This document shows positions 54,253 through 61,635 of a DNA stretch of 64,000 nt, piece by piece. Source of the DNA: Paradesertivirga sp965650335 (GTDB taxonomy: Bacteria; Bacteroidota; Bacteroidia; Sphingobacteriales; Sphingobacteriaceae); NCBI GenBank assembly GCA_965650335.1, contig CBFGOI010000007.1, positions 16,281-80,280 on the forward strand, given 5' to 3'. How positions within the stretch are numbered: position 1 is the first letter of the stretch; every line of letters begins with the position of its first letter. The notes beneath the pieces were generated by a model. It did not search any database. It had not been told where the DNA came from and saw only the letters and a list, made by a program, of their open reading frames with translations. The position numbers and the translations under genes are program-made.

Positions 54253-55140
54253 ATGAAAACGATATTGGTGTTAACCGATTTTTCTGAAAAGTCTGAGCAT
54301 GCTGCTGAATTTGCCTTGCAAATGGCTTTAAAATTGGAAGCAGAGGTTCTACTTTTTAACGCTTATTATTATGTCCCTCAGACAGAAGACTCATACGCAG
54401 GCGTATTTCCTGTACAGTTCAAAAACTATTCTGTTTTTGAAGAAGAAAGTTTGGTCAAACTGACCCAGTTAAGCCATCGACTTACTGATAAGTTTAAAAT
54501 AGGTTCTGAAGGTGAAACTCTGGCCTTGAGATATCAGAATGGAATGGGAGATCTTGCTGACAATGTTCGAGAGGTTCTAAGTAGAGAAGACATATGGATG
54601 ATCGTAATGGGCGACAAACGTGAAGAGGGCTTTCTAACTCATTTGCTCCTTGGAAGTGATGCCAATGGAGTACTTAAAAACGCCTCCTGTCCGATTTTAA
54701 TGGTGCCCTCCAAAGTCCAGTTCGACAATTTTAGCAGAATGGCCCTGGCAGTCGCATCCTTTGAGCAAGTGGAATTAAATGCACTGAAATTTATGGCAGA
54801 GTTGGCTTTACCATTTGATGCAGAGCTGGTGGTTATTCATGTAGATAAAGATGGAACAGCTGATAAAACAGTAAATAGCTTACTCGATGAATTTTATGAA
54901 AGAGGTGCTGCAATAACCTATGAAAAGATTTCTTTTCATGAGATGCGGGGTGATGACATTACCACTGCCTTAGTGAAGTTTGAGCAAATAGCAGGTTTGG
55001 ATTTAATTGCCCTGGTTCATAAAAAACATCCCTTTTATGAACAATTGTTTCATGAAAGCACCACTAAAAAGATGATGAGTTGTCAAAAAATACCATTGCT
55101 CGTATTTCCTCCAGCTTACACGGCTGAACGGATATTTTGA
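54253..55140 (+). CDS. Universal stress protein, two-domain (USP-3)
   Basis: A 295-residue tandem UspA protein, a close paralogue of USP-1. It starts MKTILVLTDFSEKSEHAAEFALQMALKLEAEVLLFNAYYYVP, has VMGDKREEGFLTHLLLGSDANGVLKNASCPILMVPSK in domain one, and ends FYEQLFHESTTKKMMSCQKIPLLVFP. It is the first gene of an operon with USP-4, 27 bases downstream. A perfect FNR-type palindrome lies 50 bases upstream. Confidence 0.9.
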   Translation: MKTILVLTDFSEKSEHAAEFALQMALKLEAEVLLFNAYYYVPQTEDSYAGVFPVQFKNYSVFEEESLVKLTQLSHRLTDKFKIGSEGETLALRYQNGMGDLADNVREVLSREDIWMIVMGDKREEGFLTHLLLGSDANGVLKNASCPILMVPSKVQFDNFSRMALAVASFEQVELNALKFMAELALPFDAELVVIHVDKDGTADKTVNSLLDEFYERGAAITYEKISFHEMRGDDITTALVKFEQIAGLDLIALVHKKHPFYEQLFHESTTKKMMSCQKIPLLVFPPAYTAERIF

Positions 55141-55167
55141 ACAATAATCTAATATAATCACAACAAA

Positions 55168-56007
55168 ATGAAAAAAATTAGTGCAGCTTTTGACGGCCTG
55201 AAATTTTCAACGAGTACACTTGAGTATGGTATTCAGTTTGCGGCCAAAAGTGATGCCATGTTGTCGGGCATTTTTCTTGATGACTTTACTTATCACAGCT
55301 ATAAACTGTTTGATATGGTAGGAAGTCAGGGGATCTCAAAAGATAAATTGAAAAGTTTGATGAAAGCGGATAAAGAAACCCGTCTAAAATCTGCCGCTTC
55401 TTTTGAACAAGCATGCTTAAAGGCTCATGTCAAATATGTTGTGCATCATGATAAAAGCATCGCTGTACAGGAATTACTTAGAGAAAGCATTTATTCTGAT
55501 CTGGTTTTAATAAGTTCGGATGAGACTTTTACTCATTTTCCAGAAGAACACCCTACTCAGTTTATAAAAGATATCCTTGCTGATTTGCAGTGCCCGGTAA
55601 TTATTATCCCAAAGGAATACAAGAAGATCGAAAAAGTAGTGCTGCTTTATGATGGTAAACCGGCGTCGGTCTTTGCTATCAAAATGTTCAATTATATGCT
55701 CCCCTGGATGAAGGATATAGAAACAGAGGTTGTTTCAGTGGTAGATCCTGAGGATACTTTACAGCTTCCTGAAAATGAGTTGATAAAGGAATTTGTGCAG
55801 TGCCATTATCCCGATGCGACTTACACTGTTTTGTATGGTAAAGCGGATGAGCAAATCCTGACTTTTCTTAAAGGTTTGCATCAGAATGCGCTTGTTGTAC
55901 TTGGAGCTTATAATCGGGGGGCTGTTTCAAGGTGGTTTAAAATGAGTATGGCAGATATTTTACAAAAGGAGGTTCCGATGCCATTGTTTGTTGCACATAA
56001 CAAATAA
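55168..56007 (+). CDS. Universal stress protein, divergent (USP-4)
   Basis: A 279-residue protein with two UspA-like halves. The first (MKKISAAFDGLKFSTSTLEYGIQFAAKSDAMLSGIFLDD ... QFIKDILADLQCPVIIIPKEYK) is of the type that lacks a complete Gly-rich ATP motif. The second begins KVVLLYDGKPASVFAIKMFNYML and has LVVLGAYNRGAVSRWFKMSMADILQKEVPMPLFVAHNK, with a recognisable GAYNRGAVSRWFKMSMA loop. It belongs to a different subgroup from USP-1, 3 and 5. Second gene of the USP-3 operon. Confidence 0.88.
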   Translation: MKKISAAFDGLKFSTSTLEYGIQFAAKSDAMLSGIFLDDFTYHSYKLFDMVGSQGISKDKLKSLMKADKETRLKSAASFEQACLKAHVKYVVHHDKSIAVQELLRESIYSDLVLISSDETFTHFPEEHPTQFIKDILADLQCPVIIIPKEYKKIEKVVLLYDGKPASVFAIKMFNYMLPWMKDIETEVVSVVDPEDTLQLPENELIKEFVQCHYPDATYTVLYGKADEQILTFLKGLHQNALVVLGAYNRGAVSRWFKMSMADILQKEVPMPLFVAHNK

Positions 56008-56143
56008 CGGCACACTTCCCTGTTTAACAGAGATTAGTTTTAGATATATAAAGATATTTTAATGGGTTTTAGTTCTTAATAATTTGCCAGGAACATTGTT
56101 AAAATAGAGGTAAAAGAACATTCAATAACAATCTGCTAAGAAG

Positions 56144-56157
56144 CTGATTCTGATCAG
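56144..56157. promoter_or_regulatory. FNR/CRP-type box upstream of small-protein operon
   Basis: CTGATTCTGATCAG is a perfect palindrome (arms CTGAT, ATCAG), 62 bases before the start at 56220. A TTTG at 56184-56187 lies about 26 bases past the box, suitable for a Bacteroidota minus-7 element. Confidence 0.6.
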
Positions 56158-56219
56158 TTAGCTCCTTTTTTTAATTAATGAAATTTGTATTAAATCGTTA
56201 AATTTTTAAATAGTCGAAC

Positions 56220-56411
56220 ATGAAAACAAAGCATGCCACCAGAGATCTAAACGAGGCCATCGATGTATTCCGCAGAGAACTGCCGGATCCGAAAAGAAGT
56301 AATGACTCTACTTTTACAGACGCTTTTCTTGTCGGAGAAACGGAAGTTACTCTGAAAGCCCAAAAGGTTAAAGGAAGTACAGGGATGGCGTGGAAAATCG
56401 ATTACAACTAA
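56220..56411 (+). CDS. Small conserved protein, LPDPK / AQK-KGS family (paralogue 2)
   Basis: A 63-residue cytoplasmic protein of unknown function, paralogous to the 65-residue protein at 16693-16890. Shared features are ID near residue 13, LPDPK (residues 21-25), ST, a central acidic residue, and AQK.KGS.G..W.I at the end. The composition is charged, with an amphipathic N-terminal helix and probably two C-terminal strands. It is the first gene of an operon with a receiver-only regulator 10 bases downstream, and is preceded by a perfect FNR-type box. Confidence 0.8.
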   Translation: MKTKHATRDLNEAIDVFRRELPDPKRSNDSTFTDAFLVGETEVTLKAQKVKGSTGMAWKIDYN

Positions 56412-56421
56412 CAACATAGAA

Positions 56422-56799
56422 ATGTTAAAGCGGATCCTGATTATTGAAGACAATGCTGAACAAAGGGAGATGTTACGGGAAGTTTTGACTTATTTCGACT
56501 TCCTGGTAACCGCTCTGCCCGATGGGCGGGATATGTTTAGCCAAATAGCAGCCTTTAATCCGGATCTGCTTTTAATCGATTACATTTTACCTGGCGAAAA
56601 TGGTGTTGAATTATGTATGAAGCTGAAGCACGATTACAGAACATCCGAAATTCCGGTGATTCTTATGTCGGCATATTTGGGCGTTTTAGAGCATTTTAGC
56701 TGTTGCAGCGATGTGTTATGCAAACCTTTCGACCTGGATGTCATACTTTCAAAAGTTAATAAACTGTTACAAACAGAAAGGATCCCTGTAACAGTTTAA
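56422..56799 (+). CDS. Receiver-only response regulator
   Basis: A 125-residue CheY-like protein with no output domain. The acidic pair is in LIIEDNAEQ, the phospho-acceptor is Asp53 in LLLIDYILPGENG, a Ser follows in ILMSAYLG, and the conserved Lys is in LCKPFD (Lys101). An unusual CC pair (HFSCCSDVLC) precedes the Lys motif. It probably acts through protein contact, for example in a phosphorelay with a hybrid kinase. Co-transcribed with the small protein upstream. Confidence 0.9.
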   Translation: MLKRILIIEDNAEQREMLREVLTYFDFLVTALPDGRDMFSQIAAFNPDLLLIDYILPGENGVELCMKLKHDYRTSEIPVILMSAYLGVLEHFSCCSDVLCKPFDLDVILSKVNKLLQTERIPVTV

Positions 56800-56836
56800 A
56801 TCTTCCCGATGTATGTTTTGTTCAAAATATTTATCA

Positions 56837-56850
56837 CTGACGAGAATCAG
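56837..56850. promoter_or_regulatory. FNR/CRP-type box upstream of Hsp20 gene
   Basis: CTGACGAGAATCAG has arms CTGAC and ATCAG. It lies 86 bases before the Hsp20 start, between the receiver gene and Hsp20. Confidence 0.5.
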
Positions 56851-56936
56851 TAGCAGGGATAATTACTGTCAAGTAACAACAGCTGTAGGCTATTGATCTT
56901 TACATCATAATCTATTTTAACTAAAAATTTACAACT

Positions 56937-57365
56937 ATGAACACATTAATGAAGTCATCCGGCATCCCGTCGATCAAAACCATTATGGAAGATTTTTGGA
57001 ACAGTGAAAACCTATTGGAGAGAGCTTTTCGAAGAGATATTTTACCTGCAGTAAACATAAAAGAAAACGAGGGAAACTACGAAATTGAAGTGGCTGCCCC
57101 TGGCTTTCAAAAGCAAGATTTTAAAGTAGATATTCAAAACGATGTACTTAATATAAGTGCAGAAACTAAAGAGGAAAGCTCGGAAGAAAGAGATAATTAT
57201 ACCCGTAAAGAATTCTCTTATTCGTCGTTCAATCGTTCATTTAGTCTTCCTAAAAATGTGAAAGACGAGAATGTTCAGGCAAGATATGAGAATGGCGTTC
57301 TAAAGTTAAAGCTCGAAAAAGCCGAGAAAGAAGAACCGCAAAGAAAAAGTATTGCTGTTGAATAA
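56937..57365 (+). CDS. Hsp20/alpha-crystallin small heat shock protein
   Basis: A 142-residue small heat shock protein. The alpha-crystallin domain covers about 38-130: PAVNIKENEGNYEIEVAAPGFQKQDFKVDIQNDVLNISAE, FSYSSFNRSFSLPKNVKDENVQARYENGVLKLKLEK, where the A-x-x-x-N-G-V-L box is intact. The short C-terminal tail lacks a clear I-x-I motif. It is an ATP-independent holdase. In other phyla, hypoxia-induced Hsp20 and Usp genes cluster, as here. An FNR-type box lies 86 bases upstream and a strong terminator follows. Confidence 0.95.
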   Translation: MNTLMKSSGIPSIKTIMEDFWNSENLLERAFRRDILPAVNIKENEGNYEIEVAAPGFQKQDFKVDIQNDVLNISAETKEESSEERDNYTRKEFSYSSFNRSFSLPKNVKDENVQARYENGVLKLKLEKAEKEEPQRKSIAVE

Positions 57366-57373
57366 TTGCTTTA

Positions 57374-57407
57374 CCAAAAGGATAAGTAAATCAGCTTATC
57401 CTTTTGG
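57374..57407 (+). terminator. Strong terminator after Hsp20 gene
   Basis: Perfect 13-base arms CCAAAAGGATAAG and CTTATCCTTTTGG with an 8-base loop, then a T-rich stretch. It starts 9 bases past the stop codon. Confidence 0.85.
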
Positions 57408-57555
57408 GTTTATTCTTGCTGTTGTATCGAGTATACATGGATCATCTGGACACTTGATTTTTTATCGTTAATTCGCCAACAAAGCTTGTTCTCTCTTAAT
57501 ATTTGGTAAATAAGCGTTTTAAGAATTGGTTCTATACAAGGATAAAACTGGATTA

Positions 57556-58640
57556 ATGAAACAGTTCGTCGTTTTTTTTTTGCGGTAATCATTACAATCT
57601 CCTGCACCAAAGGGCGCGAACGAACCAAACCTGTTGTAAATTCCATAACCGAATCTGTTTACGCCTCCGGTAAAGTTAAATCGGCCGATCAGTATGAAGT
57701 GTATTCTACAGTGAATGGCATTTTAGAGAAAGTTTTAGTGGAAGCTGGTGACGAAGTAAAGGCGGGCGATCCGCTGTTTATACTCGATAATCGCACCGCT
57801 GCTTTAACTACAGAAAGCGCCAGACTTGCTTATGCTAAGCTGAGGGAAGAGAATAGCGTCCGCTCGGACAAGATTCAAGAACTAGAGCTGAATGTGAAGC
57901 TTGCACGCGATAAATATCAACTGGACTCATCCCTCTATACCCGCCAAAATAATTTATGGAAAAACCAAATCGGCACCCAGTTAGAACTCGACCAGCGACG
58001 ACTTAATTTTCTAAACTCGAGAAATAGCTACCTGTCGTCGCGTAATAAACTTCGGCAATTAAAAAAAGATTTACAGGATGAGCTAAAACAGGCGGATATC
58101 ACATATCGGATCAATACCAGCCAGCAGGCCGATTTTATCATAAAAAGTGCCTTTAAGGGTAGGGTGTTTAACGTGCTTAAAGAGAAAGGCGAACTCATTA
58201 CTCCTCAGAGTCCATTGGCAATTATCGGAAACTCAGATAATTTCATCTTAGAAATGGCTGTTGATGAATATGATATTGCACGGGTTAAACCTGGTCAGTC
58301 TGTCGAAATTACGATGGACAGTTATAAAGGACAGGTGTTTAGTGGCAGAGTAGACAAAATTCATCCCATTATCGACGAGAAGCAAAGAACATTTAGGGTT
58401 GATGCTCATTTTCTTGATCCGCCACCGGTTTTATATCCCAACCTCACGGCCGAAGCAAGTATAATTATTCAAAGCCGCAATAATGCTTTGCTTATTCCAA
58501 GCGCTTACCTGATTGACAATAAATATGTCTTGATATCGAAAGATAAAAAAAAGGCCGTTGAAATTGGATTAAGCGACTACCGGATGGTTGAAATAAGAAA
58601 GGGACTGGACACAGATCAGGTTATTTATAAACCGCAATAA
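57556..58640 (+). CDS. HlyD/MacA-like membrane fusion lipoprotein, frame broken near start
   Basis: The body (57699-58640) is a periplasmic adaptor: a biotinyl-lipoyl half (YSTVNGILEKVLVEAGDEVKAGDPLFIL), a long coiled-coil hairpin, the second lipoyl half (IKSAFKGRVFNVLKEKGELITPQSPLAII) and a beta-barrel. Upstream the same frame continues as FFFAVIITISCTKGRERTKPVVNSITESVYASGKVKSADQYEV, which adds a lipobox (TISC) and the missing first lipoyl strand. That frame has no ATG, GTG or TTG start before 57699. The only ATG (57556, MKQFVVFF) is joined to it through ten T at 57572-57581, where eight or eleven are needed. Permease and ATPase genes follow at 2-base and 1-base gaps. Confidence 0.8.
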
Positions 58641-58642
58641 AA

Positions 58643-59902
58643 ATGAATATTCCTCTTATTCCCGATATTGCCATCAGTCTTTTAAGAGCCAGACTTAAGC
58701 AATCTATCGTAGCAGCTGCCGGAGTAACATTCGGGATCGGGATGTTCATAGCCCTGGTAAGTTTTATGAACGGTCTTAATCAGCTTCTGGACGATCTTAT
58801 CTTAAATAGAACCCCACACATTCGCCTGTATAATGAGGTGAAACGATCTGCAAATCAGCCTGTAGATCTTTCACCCCGGTATGCCCGGCATTATAATTTT
58901 ATTCACTCCATTAAACCGAAAGATCGCGGAAAAGAAATTTATAATAGCCAGGCCATTATTAAAACCTTACGTCATGATCCACGGGTATACGGGGTAGCTC
59001 CGAAACTCATCGAACAGGTGTTTTTTAATTCAGGAAGTATCGAAATCGGCGGAATAGTAAACGGAGTGGATGTTTTGAATGAAGAAAGGCTTTTTTCATT
59101 AAGTAATTATATCATCAAGGGCGAGCTTAAAAGCCTGGTGAATACCAACGACGGAATATTCATTGGGAAAGGTATAGCCGATAAAATGCTGCTTGAAATG
59201 GGTGACAGGATACAGGTAACATCTTCTAATGGCCAGGTATCGATGCTGAAGATCGAAGGAATTATTCAGTTCGGAATTTCAGAAATCGACGATGTTCTAG
59301 CGTATACCTCCCTTCAAACCGCTCAGAAATTACTTGGTAAACCCGATAGTTATATAACAGAAATTCAGATAAAACTTAATGATTTAACTGCTGCCCCAGC
59401 AATCGCCAAAGAGTATGCCCATGTTTTTGAGCTTGATGCCATTGATATTCAGGCTGCAAATTCTCAGTTCGATACCGGAAGCCGGGTTCGGTCTATTATT
59501 TCGTATGCCGTTGGTATAACGCTGCTCATTGTTGCCGGCTTTGGGATTTATAATATTTTGAACATGATGATTTACGAAAAGATGGATGCCATTGCAATAC
59601 TAAAGGCTACCGGTTTTTCGGGTACTGATGTAAAAAGGATTTTCATCTACCTGTCATTGATTATAGGAGTCGCCGGAGGCGTTTGCGGCCTTATTGTTGG
59701 ATATATTTTGTCGCTTATTATTAGTTATATCCCATTTGAAACGCCGTCGTTGCCTACCATTAAAACCTATCCTGTTTATTTTGGCCCCATTTTTTATTTT
59801 ATAGGCATCACCTTCGCGCTGTTCACCACTTATATTGCCGGACTTTTTCCGGCCAGGAGAGCGAGCGAAGTCGATCCGGTTACCATTATAAGAGGGAAAT
59901 AG
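58643..59902 (+). CDS. ABC transporter permease, FtsX/MacB-LolE type
   Basis: A 419-residue inner-membrane protein with one N-terminal helix (SIVAAAGVTFGIGMFIALVSFMNG), a large periplasmic MacB_PCD domain (about 45-280), and three C-terminal helices (AVGITLLIVAGFGIYNILNMMIYEKMDAIAILKATGFS; LIIGVAGGVCGLIVGYILSLII; IGITFALFTTYIAGLFPARRASEVDPVTIIRG). The last segment is the FtsX signature. With the adaptor and ATPase it forms a MacAB-like tripartite exporter or a lipoprotein-release type machine; the substrate is unknown and no outer-membrane TolC partner is adjacent. Confidence 0.92.
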   Translation: MNIPLIPDIAISLLRARLKQSIVAAAGVTFGIGMFIALVSFMNGLNQLLDDLILNRTPHIRLYNEVKRSANQPVDLSPRYARHYNFIHSIKPKDRGKEIYNSQAIIKTLRHDPRVYGVAPKLIEQVFFNSGSIEIGGIVNGVDVLNEERLFSLSNYIIKGELKSLVNTNDGIFIGKGIADKMLLEMGDRIQVTSSNGQVSMLKIEGIIQFGISEIDDVLAYTSLQTAQKLLGKPDSYITEIQIKLNDLTAAPAIAKEYAHVFELDAIDIQAANSQFDTGSRVRSIISYAVGITLLIVAGFGIYNILNMMIYEKMDAIAILKATGFSGTDVKRIFIYLSLIIGVAGGVCGLIVGYILSLIISYIPFETPSLPTIKTYPVYFGPIFYFIGITFALFTTYIAGLFPARRASEVDPVTIIRGK

Positions 59903-59903
59903 T

Positions 59904-60581
59904 ATGGTTGAAAATGTGTTAGACGTTGCCTCTGTTAATAAATACTTTTACGATCCTGTAAAATTTCAGGTCTTAACTAACTTAAATTTCGCTATTGAAA
60001 AGGGTACGTTTGTGTCTGTTGTTGGAAAATCGGGTTGTGGAAAATCAACTCTCTTATATATTTTATCGACAATGGATACCGATTACGAAGGAGAAATTAT
60101 TCTTGACGGTGAATCATTGCATGAAAGAAATGGCGACGAACTGGCCGCTATACGAAACGCAAAGATTGGTTTTGTATTTCAGTTTCACTACCTGATCGAG
60201 GAGTTCAATGTGTTGACAAATGTTATGCTTCCAGGTATAAAACTTGGAAAACTTGCAAAGAATGAGTTGGAAGCACGAGCTTATGAGCAACTGAAAATAC
60301 TTGGCGTTGGCGATCAGGCCCTAAAATGGCCCAATCAGTTAAGTGGCGGACAAAAACAACGTGTATCAATTGCCCGGGCCCTGATCAACGAACCTTTGAT
60401 TGTGATGGGAGACGAGCCGACAGGTAATCTTGATAAAAAAAATAGTGATATGGTATTCGGTATCTTCCAGGATTTGTGTACTGAAAAAAAACAAACCTTG
60501 CTTGTTGTTACCCACGATCTCGATTTTGCAAAACGTTCTGATCGTATTATCGAAATGCGGGATGGCCAGATAATTACTTAG
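59904..60581 (+). CDS. ABC transporter ATP-binding protein, LolD/MacB type
   Basis: A 225-residue ATPase with Walker A GKSGCGKST (about residue 40), Q-loop QFHYLIEEFNVLTNVMLP, signature LSGGQKQRVSIARAL, Walker B IVMGDEPTGNLDKKNS and H-loop VVTHDLDFA. The Q-loop region and TGNLD are typical of the LolD/MacB/FtsE group. It powers the adjacent permease; the gap is one base. Confidence 0.94.
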   Translation: MVENVLDVASVNKYFYDPVKFQVLTNLNFAIEKGTFVSVVGKSGCGKSTLLYILSTMDTDYEGEIILDGESLHERNGDELAAIRNAKIGFVFQFHYLIEEFNVLTNVMLPGIKLGKLAKNELEARAYEQLKILGVGDQALKWPNQLSGGQKQRVSIARALINEPLIVMGDEPTGNLDKKNSDMVFGIFQDLCTEKKQTLLVVTHDLDFAKRSDRIIEMRDGQIIT

Positions 60582-60595
60582 GTGCTCGTGATTTA

Positions 60596-60616
60596 CCTAA
60601 GAGATTCTGGCTTAGG
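60596..60616. terminator. Hairpin between convergent exporter and USP-5 genes
   Basis: Arms CCTAAG and CTTAGG with a 9-base loop between the ATPase gene stop and the USP-5 stop; weaker flanking pairs GTGCT and AGCAC extend it. There is no T-run, so termination is only possible. Confidence 0.35.
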
Positions 60617-61463
60617 CTAGCACAAGCAAGGGTATACCATGAAAATCTAACATGTCCTTGCTGATGCTTTTGTGCACCAGCTGATCGAAGAATCCTCTTT
60701 TTTTATGGAAGATTGCGAGTGCATCCATTGCCTTGTTTTTGGCGATTTTTTCAAGCGCTGGAACAACATCATCTGCACGTACTTCAATATAAGTTGTGTT
60801 TGGAGTGTTTATCTTTGCGGCGATTTTTTTATAGTGGTCGAAATTTTTCACCTTTTCCTTGATCGACAAATCTCCGGAAAGTACATGGACAACTACAATT
60901 TCAGCTTTCCAAATGTCTGCCAGTTCATGCAGAAACTTCAGCGGCCTTTCTTCGAAATGTTCGAAATCTGTAGCAAACGCAATTTTTTGCAGAGGCCTAA
61001 ACCGGTGCTTTTCGGGGATTAGTAGAACCGGGCAACTAGCTTCGTCAATAACAGCATTGGTGTCGCTTCCAAAAACAAACCGGCTAAATGCGCCTTCATT
61101 ACTTTTATCTCCCATCACAATCATCCAGAACTTTTTAGTTTTTGTTAATTCCTGTATGTTGTCGGCGATATTTCCGGCTCCATTTTGTACATGCATTTCT
61201 GGCGGATTGATTTTGTGTGCTTCAATAAATCTCTTTTTTAATCGCTCTACTGTTTTCGCCAGTTGAAGTAGATTTTCCTTTTCCATGATCGAAACATCCT
61301 CGTAGTAAGGGGATGTATAGGTAACCGAAGGAACTATTTCTGGAACAAAAAAGGAATTATAAAGCAGGATTTTTGCATTTGCTTTGGCAGCTATCAGCAT
61401 TGCATACTCGGCAGCATGTTCGGCTCGCGCCGAAAAATCGGTTAATACTAGTATGGTCTTCAT
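60612..61463 (-). CDS. Universal stress protein, two-domain (USP-5)
   Basis: A 283-residue tandem UspA protein of the USP-1/USP-3 subgroup: MKTILVLTDFSARAEHAAEYAMLIAAKANAKILLYNSF at the start, MIVMGDKSNEGAFSRFVFGSDTNAVIDEASCPVLLIPEK in domain one, and FFDQLVHKSISKDMLDFHGIPLLVLA at the end. It is convergent with the exporter operon and divergent from the small exported protein and Ca2+-ATPase genes. An FNR-type box lies 48 bases upstream. Confidence 0.9.
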   Translation of the reverse strand: MKTILVLTDFSARAEHAAEYAMLIAAKANAKILLYNSFFVPEIVPSVTYTSPYYEDVSIMEKENLLQLAKTVERLKKRFIEAHKINPPEMHVQNGAGNIADNIQELTKTKKFWMIVMGDKSNEGAFSRFVFGSDTNAVIDEASCPVLLIPEKHRFRPLQKIAFATDFEHFEERPLKFLHELADIWKAEIVVVHVLSGDLSIKEKVKNFDHYKKIAAKINTPNTTYIEVRADDVVPALEKIAKNKAMDALAIFHKKRGFFDQLVHKSISKDMLDFHGIPLLVLA

Positions 61464-61511
61464 TCTTCTTTATGAGTCTATTAAAAATACATATTCCATG
61501 TCTGGACGCGA

Positions 61512-61525
61512 TTGATGCCTGTCAT
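61512..61525. promoter_or_regulatory. FNR/CRP-type box for USP-5 (minus strand)
   Basis: TTGATGCCTGTCAT has arms TTGAT and GTCAT, 48 bases upstream of the USP-5 start. A second box 40 bases away faces the opposite gene. Confidence 0.55.
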
Positions 61526-61565
61526 AGCTAGGGCTGATTGGGAAATGAATAATACAGCGATCAAA

Positions 61566-61579
61566 TTGACCTTTGTCAA
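61566..61579. promoter_or_regulatory. FNR/CRP-type box for Ca2+-ATPase operon
   Basis: TTGACCTTTGTCAA is a perfect palindrome (arms TTGAC, GTCAA), 56 bases before the start at 61636. It is the symmetrical form closest to the classic CRP/FNR half-site TTGA. Confidence 0.6.
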
Positions 61580-61635
61580 CCCTGCGGCTGATATTGCTCA
61601 TTCATTGATGGATTTAGAAGGAAGAACTTTATTCT

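Noticed and set aside
57408..57555. Possible FNR-type box upstream of the MacAB-like operon
   Set aside because: The only candidate, TTGATTTTTTATCG, does not fit the TGA(T/C)NNNN(A/G)TCA spacing, so I do not include this operon in the proposed regulon.
57410..57646. Minus-strand ORF of 78 codons between Hsp20 and the adaptor gene
   Set aside because: It overlaps the adaptor gene's lipoprotein signal region and has no family features; low-complexity translation.
60672..61266. Plus-strand ORFs of 116 and 135 codons opposite USP-5
   Set aside because: Antisense to a clear universal stress protein with intact motifs; the translations look random.
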